Below, in pieces: positions 35,415-44,526 of a DNA stretch of 64,000 nucleotides (position 1 is the first letter of the stretch; every line of letters begins with the position of its first letter). The position numbers and the translations under genes are program-made. The stretch is taken from contig JASCOV010000005.1 in the NCBI GenBank assembly GCA_029960045.1, positions 124,001-188,000 of the forward strand, in the 5' to 3' direction. The notes beneath the pieces are model-generated. The model did not search any database and was not told the origin of the DNA. It saw nothing but the letters and a program-made list of their open reading frames with translations. The DNA is from Flavobacteriaceae bacterium PS02293. Lineage in GTDB: Bacteria; Bacteroidota; Bacteroidia; Flavobacteriales; Weeksellaceae.

Positions 35415-36530
35415 TTAATGAGCATGATCGTGCTCATGTTCTTCTACCGCCATTCCGATAAACAAAGCCGAAAGCATTGTAAATACATAAGCCTGTAAGA
35501 ACGCTACTAATACTTCTAATAAATAAATGACAAATGTCAAGAATGGGAATGCAACACCTGCAATCCAATTTTCGAAAATGTAAATTGATCCGATCAACGT
35601 CATTACAACGATGTGACCAGCTGTCATATTTGCAAAAAGACGAATCATCAATGCAAATGGTTTTGTCAAAGTTCCCAATATCTCAATTGGCATCATAATA
35701 AACTTCATTGGAACAGGAACGCCTGGCATCCAGAAGATATGTTTCCAATAATCCTTAGACCCTGAAAAAGTTGTAATCAAATAAGTAATAATTGCTAAAG
35801 AAAATGTAATTGCAATATTACCCGTTACGTTAATTCCGAAAGGCATCAAACCTAAAACATTTAATAATAAAATAAAGAAAAACACAGTTAACAAGTAACC
35901 CATAAATCTCTTATACTTATGACCGATATTAGGAATTGCAATATCATCTCTTACGAATATAATAAGTGGCTCAAGGAATTTTGCAGCACCTGAAGGTACC
36001 AAAGATTTTTTATAAGATCTGGCCATTCCTCCGAAAACCACTATCAATAAAACAGCAACAAAAAATATAGTTAAAACACTTTTTGTAATGGATAAATCCA
36101 AAACTCTCTTTTCTGTTGGGTGATGGTCTTTATCAAGAGTCAAAGTTCCTTTTGAATCTGTTCTGTAGATTTTTTCGTGGTTAAGTGTATAGAATTTACC
36201 ATCACTTTCTACCGGAGAACCGTGGATGAATTCGTGACCGTCTACACCTTCCGTATTACTCATAAAAGTATGGAAACCTTCGTCGTAAATAATTATCGGT
36301 AGAGGAAAACCAATATGATGACCGTCTTTAACCATCAAGGCAACATCGTGAGCATCCAAAATATGGTGATCTACGAATTCTTTAACCTCCTTTCTTCTTT
36401 CTTCTTTTCCAGAAAGCTCAGGAGTTTCAGATACAGGCTTACTATGTTGATTTTCAACAGTCTCGTGTTGTGCGAAAGCCGTTGTAAACATTAATAAACT
36501 GTAAAATAAAATTGCCGTTTTCTTTAACAT
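35415..36530 (-). CDS. atpB: F-type ATP synthase a subunit with extended N-terminus
   Basis: 371 residues, about 100 more than in E. coli. The extra part starts with a signal-like helix (MLKKTAILFYSLLMFTTAFAQ) and a polar, His/Asp/Glu-rich segment to about 140 that should lie in the periplasm; similar extensions occur in other Bacteroidota. The core has the essential Arg in FALMIRLFANMTAGH and the last helix LQAYVFTMLSALFIGMAVEEH. The C-terminus is EEHEHDHAH. Together with the c ring it conducts protons. It is followed by atpE after 36 nt. Confidence 0.96.
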   Translation of the reverse strand: MLKKTAILFYSLLMFTTAFAQHETVENQHSKPVSETPELSGKEERRKEVKEFVDHHILDAHDVALMVKDGHHIGFPLPIIIYDEGFHTFMSNTEGVDGHEFIHGSPVESDGKFYTLNHEKIYRTDSKGTLTLDKDHHPTEKRVLDLSITKSVLTIFFVAVLLIVVFGGMARSYKKSLVPSGAAKFLEPLIIFVRDDIAIPNIGHKYKRFMGYLLTVFFFILLLNVLGLMPFGINVTGNIAITFSLAIITYLITTFSGSKDYWKHIFWMPGVPVPMKFIMMPIEILGTLTKPFALMIRLFANMTAGHIVVMTLIGSIYIFENWIAGVAFPFLTFVIYLLEVLVAFLQAYVFTMLSALFIGMAVEEHEHDHAH

Positions 36531-36590
36531 CGGTACATTTTTTTTTCGTTTTGCAAAAATAGACTATTTTTTCTCTTTTGAAGAATTAAT

Positions 36591-36962
36591 TTACTGTTTT
36601 TTGTCATAATTAATTAACTGTATTGCATAATAGGTAAGCAAACCAGTCAAAATAAAATAAGGAATGATAAAATGGAATTTATAACCCGGAACTTCCTCTA
36701 AATGAAGCTTATTCTTGATTAGATACATCAATCCAAACTTCATCAAAATAAGTCCTATCATTGCCATTCCCAAGAACTCCGGAACGACTTTGTTGATAAT
36801 TAAAATCATTGTTATCATCATCATAAAAATAATGGTCAAGAAGAGATAAAACTTGATAATCGTCACTTCATCCAGATGGAAAACAAATTTCCAGATTGCG
36901 AAATGAATAATGAATGTCAAGAAAAATACAACACTGATAACGATATTACTTTTGTTCTTCAT
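36591..36962 (-). CDS. Small four-helix membrane protein of the atp operon (DUF6168-like)
   Basis: 123 residues with four hydrophobic segments (IVISVVFFLTFIIHFAIW; FYLFLTIIFMMMITMILII; FLGMAMIGLILMKFGLMYL; FIIPYFILTGLLTYYAIQL). It sits where atpI-type genes are found and overlaps the AtpZ-like gene by 17 nt. The likeness to the DUF6168 proteins found beside flavobacterial ATP synthase genes is from memory; assembly assistance is inference. Confidence 0.75.
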   Translation of the reverse strand: MKNKSNIVISVVFFLTFIIHFAIWKFVFHLDEVTIIKFYLFLTIIFMMMITMILIINKVVPEFLGMAMIGLILMKFGLMYLIKNKLHLEEVPGYKFHFIIPYFILTGLLTYYAIQLINYDKKQ

Positions 36963-37194
36963 TTTCTTCTTTATTTAAAATTTCGAGACGCTTAAGAGTT
37001 GTGTATAATGATAGACAAAGTCCGCTGAGTCCAATTACCAAAACCAAAACATTGGATCCAGTTTCGAAGTACAAATCCAATTGATGTCCGCCCCAAAATG
37101 AAATCCCAATGATGAATAACATCTGGAAAACTACGGAAGAATATTTCCCGTACTTCCTCAATGCATTCGAATTGTTGTTTTGTTTGTCTTCCAA
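36946..37194 (-). CDS. AtpZ/AtpI-family protein, probable TTG start
   Basis: 82 residues if started at TTG 37194 (giving MEDKQNNNSNALRKYGKYSS); the frame is open to an ATG at 37269, but the extra 25 residues (MKKTLWTLRSKLKYKYFPYF...) are unlike the family and cover a TACTTTTG promoter box. Two hydrophobic helices (VVFQMLFIIGISFWGGHQL; VLVLVIGLSGLCLSLYTTL) match the AtpZ/AtpI group that helps ATP synthase assembly or magnesium supply. Identity is firm, the start is not. Confidence 0.8.
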   Translation of the reverse strand: MEDKQNNNSNALRKYGKYSSVVFQMLFIIGISFWGGHQLDLYFETGSNVLVLVIGLSGLCLSLYTTLKRLEILNKEENEEQK

Positions 37195-37207
37195 AATTTG
37201 ATTTTTG

Positions 37208-37215
37208 CAAAAGTA
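37208..37215 (-). promoter_or_regulatory. Candidate -7 box TACTTTTG for the atp operon
   Basis: On the minus strand this is an exact TAnnTTTG match 13 nt upstream of the proposed TTG start. The very short leader and missing -33 box keep this tentative. The gap 37270-37621 upstream (352 bp) holds a dispersed repeat and the ffh promoter, with no gene. Confidence 0.45.
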
Positions 37216-37407
37216 AGGAAAGTATTTGTATTTGAGTTTTGAACGCAAAGTCCACAAAGTTTTTTTCATTGTGTATTGAAAATATTTTAAGGTTCACAAA
37301 GGTGCTTCGCTCAGAAAAGGAATAAACACAAACTTTTTTTATTTGTACAAATTCTAATTGATTAAGAAAATATGAATTAAAAGAATAATGTTTCAACCTT
37401 GCAAAGC

Positions 37408-37517
37408 GCAGCCCGGCTTGAGCGGAAATCCTTTTTTGCTTGCACTTCGGTTTCTAACTTATGTGGAAATAGTCTGCAAAAAAGATTGGGAGCGGAAGAC
37501 GGATAAAGCTGCCCAAA
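37408..37517 (+). repeat. Dispersed intergenic repeat, copy 6
   Basis: 110 bp beginning GCAGCCCGGCTTGAGCGG and ending GCTGCCCAAA, the copy closest to a consensus. CCTTTTTTGC and GCAAAAAAGATTGGGAG are inverted arms around a 36-nt variable centre. Lies between the divergent atp operon and ffh. Confidence 0.92.
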
Positions 37518-37588
37518 TATTTGTTTTAATTAATTGTACCGAGTCCAATTTTGAAAAAACTCAGTATTAAAACTAAATTTAAATTTCT

Positions 37589-37596
37589 TATTTTTG
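37589..37596 (+). promoter_or_regulatory. Candidate -7 box TATTTTTG for ffh
   Basis: Exact TAnnTTTG match 25 nt before the ATG at 37622; no TTG at the -33 distance. Confidence 0.5.
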
Positions 37597-37621
37597 CAAC
37601 CTTAATATATTACACAAAGTT

Positions 37622-38986
37622 ATGTTCAACAGTTTACAAGATAAGCTAGATAAGGCGCTTCATAATATTTCCGGTCGCGGAAAAATCTCCGAGATCAACG
37701 TTGCAGAAACTGTAAAAGAAATCCGACGTGCACTCGTAGATGCCGATGTGAACTACAAAGTTGCAAAGGATCTGACGAAACGCGTGCAAGATAAAGCGCT
37801 AGGACAAAATGTTCTTACATCTCTTACACCGGGACAATTGATGACGAAGATTGTTCACGATGAGTTGGTGGATTTGATGGGTGGAAGCCAGGAAGGAATC
37901 AATCTTTCCGGGAAGCCAAGTGTCATCTTAATTGCTGGACTTCAAGGTTCCGGTAAAACGACTTTCTCAGGAAAATTGGCAAATTATCTGAAACAAAAAC
38001 GCAGCAAAAAACCACTTTTGGTGGCTTGTGATGTTTACAGACCTGCGGCAATTGATCAGTTGAAAGTTCTTGGTGGACAGATCAATGTTGAAGTTTATAC
38101 GGAACTTGAAAATAAAAATCCAACTTCTATTGCATCAAACGCGATCAACTATGCAAAATCGAATGGTTTTGATACAGTAATTGTGGATACGGCTGGACGT
38201 TTGGCAATTGATGAGCAGATGATGATTGAGATCAAGTCTGTTCATAGTACTATCCAACCGAATGAAACTTTGTTTGTCGTAGATTCTATGACGGGTCAGG
38301 ATGCGGTGAATACGGCAAAAACCTTCAATGATGTTTTAAATTTTGATGGTGTTGTTCTTACGAAATTGGATGGCGATACACGAGGTGGAGCTGCGTTGAC
38401 AATCCGTTCTGTTGTGGAAAAGCCAATCAAATTTATCTCAACCGGAGAAAAAATGGAAGCTTTGGATCTTTTCTACCCAGAAAGAATGGCAGACAGAATT
38501 CTCGGAATGGGAGATGTTGTTTCCTTAGTGGAAAGAGCTCAGGAACAATTTGATGAAGAAGAAGCTAAAAAACTTCATAAGAAAATTGCGAAGAATGAAT
38601 TTGGTTTTGATGATTTCTTGAAGCAAATCAATCAGATCAAGAAAATGGGTAATATGAAGGATTTGATGGGAATGATTCCGGGTGTTGGAAAAGCGATCAA
38701 AGATGTAGACATCAATGATGATGCTTTCAAACACATCGAAGCGATCATCCACTCTATGACGCCAGATGAAAGAAGAAGACCCTCTATCATTAATGTTTCA
38801 AGAAAGCAGAGAATTGCAAAAGGTGCTGGAAGAAAGCTTGAAGATGTGAATGCATTGATGAAACAATTTGATCAAATGGGAAAAATGATGAAGATGATGC
38901 AAGGCCCACAAGGTAAACAAATGATGCAAATGATGAGCAAAATGCCGAATATGCCAGGAATGGGCGGTGGATTGTTTGGGAAGTAA
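37622..38986 (+). CDS. ffh: Signal recognition particle protein Ffh
   Basis: 454 residues. N domain with FNSLQDKLDKALHNISGRGKI; G domain with GLQGSGKTTFSGKLA, DVYRPAAIDQL, VDTAGRLAIDEQMM and TKLDGDTRGGAAL; C-terminal methionine-rich M domain (MGKMMKMMQGPQGKQMMQMM) that binds signal sequences and 4.5S RNA. It directs nascent membrane proteins to FtsY and the Sec translocon. No ffs gene was recognised here. Single-gene unit with its own promoter and terminator. Confidence 0.98.
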   Translation: MFNSLQDKLDKALHNISGRGKISEINVAETVKEIRRALVDADVNYKVAKDLTKRVQDKALGQNVLTSLTPGQLMTKIVHDELVDLMGGSQEGINLSGKPSVILIAGLQGSGKTTFSGKLANYLKQKRSKKPLLVACDVYRPAAIDQLKVLGGQINVEVYTELENKNPTSIASNAINYAKSNGFDTVIVDTAGRLAIDEQMMIEIKSVHSTIQPNETLFVVDSMTGQDAVNTAKTFNDVLNFDGVVLTKLDGDTRGGAALTIRSVVEKPIKFISTGEKMEALDLFYPERMADRILGMGDVVSLVERAQEQFDEEEAKKLHKKIAKNEFGFDDFLKQINQIKKMGNMKDLMGMIPGVGKAIKDVDINDDAFKHIEAIIHSMTPDERRRPSIINVSRKQRIAKGAGRKLEDVNALMKQFDQMGKMMKMMQGPQGKQMMQMMSKMPNMPGMGGGLFGK

Positions 38987-39042
38987 TTTATTATTTTAAG
39001 AATAAAATCATAAATTTAGAGGACATTTCAAATAGATAGTTA

Positions 39043-39076
39043 AACCAGAGCAAAAGTATTTGCTCTGGTTTTTGTT
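39043..39076 (+). terminator. Rho-independent terminator after ffh
   Basis: A 12-bp perfect stem AACCAGAGCAAA (39043-39054) and TTTGCTCTGGTT (39059-39070), then a T run. Confidence 0.93.
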
Positions 39077-39199
39077 TTTATAGATTTTCTTTCGATTTAT
39101 TGTACTTCTGTTTTAGCCCTTTTTATAATCTGGCAGTAAGAATATTTAAATATTTTCCTTGATTATATTAATTACTATTTTCATATATAAAAAACAAAA

Positions 39200-39219
39200 A
39201 GACCGCATAAATGCGGTCT
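39200..39219 (-). terminator. Rho-independent terminator of the SusCD operon
   Basis: AGACCGCA (39200-39207) pairs with TGCGGTCT (39212-39219) with a four-base loop; on the minus strand it is followed by TTTTTGTTTTTT, 24 bp past the susD-like stop. Confidence 0.92.
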
Positions 39220-39243
39220 CCATATTATAACTAAATATAATAT

Positions 39244-40809
39244 TTAGTTTTTGTCCCAAATTAATGGAGTGTCCATCTTATCTCCTCCAATTGATTGTGA
39301 AGCAGCTTCATAATTAGCTCTATTTAAATTTTGAACTGTTGTCGGATAGAAAATTCTTTTAGGAACATCTGTCAATCCAGCGATCAAAGGTGTAAATACA
39401 TAAGTAGTTTGCCCCGTTGCTGTTGGCACATTTAACTCACCAGTTTGGCCAGGTAATAGTAAAGTATTCGGATATCCCGTTCTTCTATACTCTGCCCAAG
39501 CTTCTTGAGGTTGCATAAATAATGCCACATACTTTTGGCTGATTACTGAAGCCTGAGAAGCTACCGGTAAAGAAGAAACAAAAGTGTCAATCTTACCTGA
39601 ATCAATTCCCCATCTTTCCATAGAAGCTCTTACACCTTTCTCGTAGTGGCTTTGAGACCAACCATTAGCTTCAGCTAATAAGAATTCTACTTCAGCATAT
39701 TCCATGAAAACCTCAGTATAATCTCTTTTAAGAACATCTTTACCAAAGAAACTAGCAGTCGGTGCTTGAGTGGTAGACATTTGGCTAGTCACACCATATG
39801 GCATACCTACAATTTGATTAACATCAGTAGCCTCAGTCATTGTTTGATTTCTAATATTACCTACTTTAACTGAAGTAGGAGAAGCATACTTAAAGATTCT
39901 AGGATCTTCTCCAAAATTACCTCTTTGTCCTTTCAATAATTCTACAAAAGTTTTAGAAATCGAAAAATCTGACCTTGAAACATACGTTAAAAAGAATGGT
40001 GATCCAAATTGATTGGTTGTACCATAAGTCAACCCAACTGTATCATCATTAGATGTCATAACACCTGAAGCAATTGCATCAGCAATATGTGCTTCCGCAC
40101 CTGGAACAACTCCTTTTACTCTAGTAGCAACTCTAAGTCTTAAAGAATTAGCAAACTTTTTTAGTTTAGCTGTACTCTCAAAAATTTGATCTCCTTCTGA
40201 AAAAACACTACCAGTTCCTTTAATCATTTCAGAAGATTCTTTTAGCTCTTTTAAAATATCTGTGTAAATTTTCATCTGAGATGCAAATTTGGGCTGAACT
40301 TGATTTTCAATATCTAAAGCTTGAAAATCTGCATCTTTATTACCATATGACCAATATGGAACATCACCAAATGAATCTACTAAATTTAAGAAAACATAAG
40401 ATAGCATCACCCTAGCTGCAGCAATTTGGTTTTCATTAGCTCCATAAACTAGCATCTGCGCTTTAGTAGCTGGATTTGTATTGAGATCAATTATTTTTTT
40501 ATAGTCAGTAGCTACAACATAAGATCTTAACCATAATTGTACATCTGTACTTAACCTATATTGATACCTATCTTCTTCAGTATAAATTCTTTGTGCAGAA
40601 TATTGAACCCAAGGTAAAAGCATTCTTCCGGAAACCCATCCATCTCGAGTATAATCCATATACTCCTTATTAGCATTATTAAATAAGCCTGTTGGAAGTG
40701 GATTTTCAGTTGAATTGGGGTTAGTATCTATTTCTTCAAATGTATCTGCACAACTTGTAATAGTAAGCGACAGGGTTACAATCGATAGTATTGAAAATAT
40801 TTTTTTCAT
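39244..40809 (-). CDS. SusD/RagB-family nutrient-binding lipoprotein (SusD-like_2 type)
   Basis: 521 residues with lipobox TITSC (C20). The start CADTFEEIDTNPNSTENP and the content (LLPWVQYSAQRIYTEEDRY; QMLVYGANENQIAAARVMLSYVFLNLVDSFGDVPYW; VEFLLAEANGW) fit the SusD-like_2 group, which is built on TPR-like helices and sits as a lid on the partner TonB-dependent channel. It starts 5 nt after the SusC-like gene. No glycosidase, peptidase or regulator lies beside the pair, so the ligand (glycan, peptide or other) cannot be read from context. Confidence 0.93.
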   Translation of the reverse strand: MKKIFSILSIVTLSLTITSCADTFEEIDTNPNSTENPLPTGLFNNANKEYMDYTRDGWVSGRMLLPWVQYSAQRIYTEEDRYQYRLSTDVQLWLRSYVVATDYKKIIDLNTNPATKAQMLVYGANENQIAAARVMLSYVFLNLVDSFGDVPYWSYGNKDADFQALDIENQVQPKFASQMKIYTDILKELKESSEMIKGTGSVFSEGDQIFESTAKLKKFANSLRLRVATRVKGVVPGAEAHIADAIASGVMTSNDDTVGLTYGTTNQFGSPFFLTYVSRSDFSISKTFVELLKGQRGNFGEDPRIFKYASPTSVKVGNIRNQTMTEATDVNQIVGMPYGVTSQMSTTQAPTASFFGKDVLKRDYTEVFMEYAEVEFLLAEANGWSQSHYEKGVRASMERWGIDSGKIDTFVSSLPVASQASVISQKYVALFMQPQEAWAEYRRTGYPNTLLLPGQTGELNVPTATGQTTYVFTPLIAGLTDVPKRIFYPTTVQNLNRANYEAASQSIGGDKMDTPLIWDKN

Positions 40810-40814
40810 TTTAA

Positions 40815-43733
40815 TTAAAATTTAAAGTTTACATTAAATCCAACAGTTCTAGTTGAAGGTAAAGATCCTCCTTCTAAACCTTGGCGGTTACCTGATCCAT
40901 ATGATGTATTTTCTGGATCGATTCCTTTGAAATCTAGATTCCAAGCAAATAAATTTCTAGCAAATGCAGAAACTCTTATCCCTTGGAATGCATTACCTAT
41001 AATTGATTTAGGTAAATCATAGCCTAATGTAATATCTCTTAATTTGATATAGCTTGCGTCAAAAACATTCTGAGCATCTACAGTACTGTAATAAGTACCT
41101 CCCCAAGTAGGAGCGTCAAGTAATATATCGTTTATACTGCCATCTTCTTTTACACCTGGCAATATTACACCTGCCTCTCTATTACCTCCCAATGCCGAAG
41201 CTTCAAGCATTCCAGAGTACATTCCCCACATGTGTGTCGTAGAAAAATATTTTCCTCCCTGTTGCATATCTATAAGGAAAGATAAACTTAGATTTTTATA
41301 TTTAAAAGTGTTTCTTAGTCCCATATTATATTGCGGCAAAACGGATCCTAAAGGTTTGACAGCCGATGCTAAATATTGTCCATTTGCACCCACTACTTTA
41401 TTTCCATTATCATCATATACAAAATCAGTTCCTAATATGGCACCATAAGAATATCCTACTTGTGCAGCTAGTTGAGCTCTAAAAGGAGCATTCGTTAATA
41501 CATAAGTTTCTAAACCTTCTGCTAATTCAACCAATTTATTTCTGTTTTGTGCAAAATTCCAAGTCATATCCCAAGAAAAATCACTAGTCTTAATTGGAGA
41601 TATGTTAACCATTGCTTCAATACCTTTATTTGTCATTAATCCAGAATTCACCATTTTAAATGGATATCCTGATGCTGGATCAATTGGTAATGGAATAATT
41701 AAATCTGTAGATTCAACATCGTAATATGTAACATCGAAACCAAATCTATTTTTAAAGAAACTAGCTTCTAAACCAATCTCTTTTGTCTTTTTAAGCTCAG
41801 GTTTAAGCAATGGATTACCATAAGTATTTGGCATTGAATAACTTGGACCACCAAAAGGATCATTAATATCAGTAAAAGTCCCAGTAACATAAGGTGTCCC
41901 ACCTCCTGCAACACTTGACCAACCTGCTCTCAATTTACCAAAGCTTAACCAGTCTTGTTTTAATAAGCTTGAGAATACAAAACTACCAGTAACTGATGGA
42001 TAGAATTGATCATCTTTTAACATAGAAAACCAGTCATTTCTTGCAGTAGCCTCAACATATATAAAATCTTTATATCCTAATGAAACTGAAGCGAATAAAC
42101 TTCTTGTTCCCCAATGCTCAGATCTATTTTCTGAAGTAGCGGGATTTCGGCTATTAGATAAATTATATATCCCTGGAATTATTAAACCTCCATTGGAAAA
42201 TCCTCGAAGATAGTCCATTTTGTTATCCATAATATTAAACCCAGCAAAAGTATTTAAACTTAAATCGCCAAAATTATCATTATAATGTAACTTACCTTCA
42301 TAGTTATATTCAGATCTATTTCTCTTTTCAACATTAAATTCTGATAATGCAGCAGATCCTACAGCAACTTGAGAAGTAATTGTTTGAGAATAAGTATCTC
42401 CATAAACTTTACCTGTTGCAAACAATTTTTTGCTAAAGTTATATGTCAAGCCTGCGCTACCAAAGAATCTATTTCTTTGATCAGCAGATGTATTTTCATA
42501 AATTGACCAATATGGGTTATCAGAATACAAAGGAGTTGCATCATCATAAGCAGTTCTGTTCCAAGTTCTTTGTTCCCCAGTAGATAATTTATAATCTTTC
42601 AGTTGAGAATAATCTAACTGTCTTTGTCCCCATTGGTACATTTTTTGAGCCACTGAATTATCTCCATAGCCTTGTTCAGGTCTATTAAAACCTGCAGTAC
42701 GTACATAATTAAAGCTAGCATCCGCTTTCAATTTATCTGAAAGAACAGTGCTAACATTGATACTTAGATTATCTTTATTTATTTTACTATTAGGAACAAT
42801 TCCACTAATATTAGTATTTGTATAAGATAATCTCACATTGGTGTTTTCAAAAGATTTTGAAACTGAGAAATTATTAGTGTAAGTAACACCTGTATTAAAG
42901 AATGAATCTACATCATGCTTAGGAGATACCCATGGTGTTTCTTTCAAATAATCATTTGCAAACTCAGGGTCAAATGCATTCCATGCTAAATGCATTAAAT
43001 TTGGATCATATTTAGGACCCCAAGATTCATCATAACTATAATCTGGAACATTATAAGTCCTTCCATCAATTACAACTTGTTGTAATGTTGCTTCACTACC
43101 TCCTCCATATTGTGTCTGTAATGTTGGTCTAATATATATATGATCAAATGCTACTCCAGTATTCAACTGAACTTCAGTTCTTCCCTTCTTAGCAGATTTA
43201 GTAGTATATATAATAGCTCCATTTCCTGCCCTAAAGCCATAAAGCGCAGCAGCTGGCCCTCCTTTTAGAACAGTTACACTTTCGATGTCATCAGGATTAA
43301 TATCAAATGTTGCGTCACCATAATCTCTACCCCCAGCACCTCTTTGAGTATCTACGGAGTTAACATTTGAGTTATCCAAAACAACACCATCAACAATGAT
43401 TAAAGGTCTGTTTTCTCCAGTGACTGAGCTGATTCCTCTCATTGTAATTCTAGTAGATCCCCCCATAGAAGATGGAGCTGTTACTTGAACCCCTGCTACA
43501 TTTCCAGACAATGCACTAAGCGCATTGTTTTGTCCTGCATCAGAAATGGTTTCTCCAGAAACTTGCTGAGTTGCATATCCTAAAGATTTTTTCTCTCTCT
43601 TGATACCCAAAGCCGTTACAACAACGCCTTCGATATCTTGCGTTTTAGCAGTATCTTGTACCTTTTGCGCCGAAACCATTGCAAAAGACGACGAAAGAAC
43701 CACTGCTAAAACGCTTGTTGTTAATTTTTTCAT
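40815..43733 (-). CDS. SusC/RagA-family TonB-linked outer membrane protein
   Basis: 972 residues. A signal peptide (about 1-22, SFAMVSA) is followed almost at once by the plug domain (IEGVVVTALGIKREKKSLGYATQQV; IIVDGVVLDNSNVN; IESVTVLKGGPAAALYG) and then the beta-barrel, ending STRTVGFNVNFKF with the terminal aromatic needed for insertion. The N-terminal CarboxypepD_reg-like domain found in most SusC proteins is absent. It imports a substrate delivered by the SusD-like partner, using TonB energy. Confidence 0.94.
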   Translation of the reverse strand: MKKLTTSVLAVVLSSSFAMVSAQKVQDTAKTQDIEGVVVTALGIKREKKSLGYATQQVSGETISDAGQNNALSALSGNVAGVQVTAPSSMGGSTRITMRGISSVTGENRPLIIVDGVVLDNSNVNSVDTQRGAGGRDYGDATFDINPDDIESVTVLKGGPAAALYGFRAGNGAIIYTTKSAKKGRTEVQLNTGVAFDHIYIRPTLQTQYGGGSEATLQQVVIDGRTYNVPDYSYDESWGPKYDPNLMHLAWNAFDPEFANDYLKETPWVSPKHDVDSFFNTGVTYTNNFSVSKSFENTNVRLSYTNTNISGIVPNSKINKDNLSINVSTVLSDKLKADASFNYVRTAGFNRPEQGYGDNSVAQKMYQWGQRQLDYSQLKDYKLSTGEQRTWNRTAYDDATPLYSDNPYWSIYENTSADQRNRFFGSAGLTYNFSKKLFATGKVYGDTYSQTITSQVAVGSAALSEFNVEKRNRSEYNYEGKLHYNDNFGDLSLNTFAGFNIMDNKMDYLRGFSNGGLIIPGIYNLSNSRNPATSENRSEHWGTRSLFASVSLGYKDFIYVEATARNDWFSMLKDDQFYPSVTGSFVFSSLLKQDWLSFGKLRAGWSSVAGGGTPYVTGTFTDINDPFGGPSYSMPNTYGNPLLKPELKKTKEIGLEASFFKNRFGFDVTYYDVESTDLIIPLPIDPASGYPFKMVNSGLMTNKGIEAMVNISPIKTSDFSWDMTWNFAQNRNKLVELAEGLETYVLTNAPFRAQLAAQVGYSYGAILGTDFVYDDNGNKVVGANGQYLASAVKPLGSVLPQYNMGLRNTFKYKNLSLSFLIDMQQGGKYFSTTHMWGMYSGMLEASALGGNREAGVILPGVKEDGSINDILLDAPTWGGTYYSTVDAQNVFDASYIKLRDITLGYDLPKSIIGNAFQGIRVSAFARNLFAWNLDFKGIDPENTSYGSGNRQGLEGGSLPSTRTVGFNVNFKF

Positions 43734-43839
43734 ATCAAATCAAATTTTTCAATAAACAAAAATGCAAAACTTTATTAATATATACAACACAAATTGTTAA
43801 AAATTTGTTAATTACATATGTTAAAGTTCAATGTTTATA

Positions 43840-43847
43840 TAACTTTG
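43840..43847 (+). promoter_or_regulatory. Candidate -7 box TAACTTTG for rnhB
   Basis: Exact TAnnTTTG match 17 nt upstream of the ATG at 43865, in the 131-bp divergent gap with the SusC-like gene. Confidence 0.5.
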
Positions 43848-43864
43848 ACATAGAATAATTTATT

Positions 43865-44458
43865 ATGCTATTAATACAAAATTTTTCAGAATCACTTATA
43901 GAAGCTGGTTGCGATGAAGTCGGAAGAGGTTGCCTCTCCGGCCCTGTTGTCGCTGCTGCGGTGATAGTTGACAAAAATTTTAAGCAAAATTTAGTTAATG
44001 ATTCTAAAACGTTAAATTTTAAAACCAGACAAAGTCTCGATCTTTACATAAGAGAAAACGCTGTGGATTTTGCTATTGCAGAACTTTCGCCAGAATTTAT
44101 AGACCAGCATAATATATTGAATGCGAGTATTCACGCAATGCACTTGGCATTAGATCAGTTAAAAACCAGACCTGAATTAATATTGGTAGATGGAAACAAA
44201 TTCCATCCTTATAATTACACGCCACACCATTGTATCATCAAAGGAGACAGCAAATTTCTTTCGATTGCTGCAGCTTCTATCATAGCAAAAAATTACCGTG
44301 ACAATTTGATGATAGAACTTCACGACGAATTTCCGGATTATGGCTGGAACACCAATTTTGGATACTGTACAAAAACTCATCAGATAGGACTTAAAAAGTT
44401 CGGGCCAACGATACATCACAGGAGGTCTTTCCGATTGGATTATGATGTCGAGATTTAA
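43865..44458 (+). CDS. rnhB: Ribonuclease HII
   Basis: 197 residues. The active-site start EAGCDEVGRGCLSGPVVAAAVIV holds D17 and E18; a later Asp is in LILVDGNKF, followed by KGDSKFLSIAAASIIAKNYRD and GYCTKTHQIGLKKFGPTIHHRRSF. It cleaves RNA in RNA-DNA hybrids and single ribonucleotides built into DNA. Single-gene unit. Confidence 0.97.
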   Translation: MLLIQNFSESLIEAGCDEVGRGCLSGPVVAAAVIVDKNFKQNLVNDSKTLNFKTRQSLDLYIRENAVDFAIAELSPEFIDQHNILNASIHAMHLALDQLKTRPELILVDGNKFHPYNYTPHHCIIKGDSKFLSIAAASIIAKNYRDNLMIELHDEFPDYGWNTNFGYCTKTHQIGLKKFGPTIHHRRSFRLDYDVEI

Positions 44459-44526
44459 TCACATTAATTTTAATATTAAACTTTAGTGAAAATTTTAAAT
44501 TAAAATTAGGTTTCGAATTAAAATAC

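Noticed and set aside
37388..37570. A 60-codon frame across repeat copy 6 (and a similar one at 9998-10246 across copy 2)
   Set aside because: The frames come from the repeat itself, are not kept in the other copies, and have no start context.
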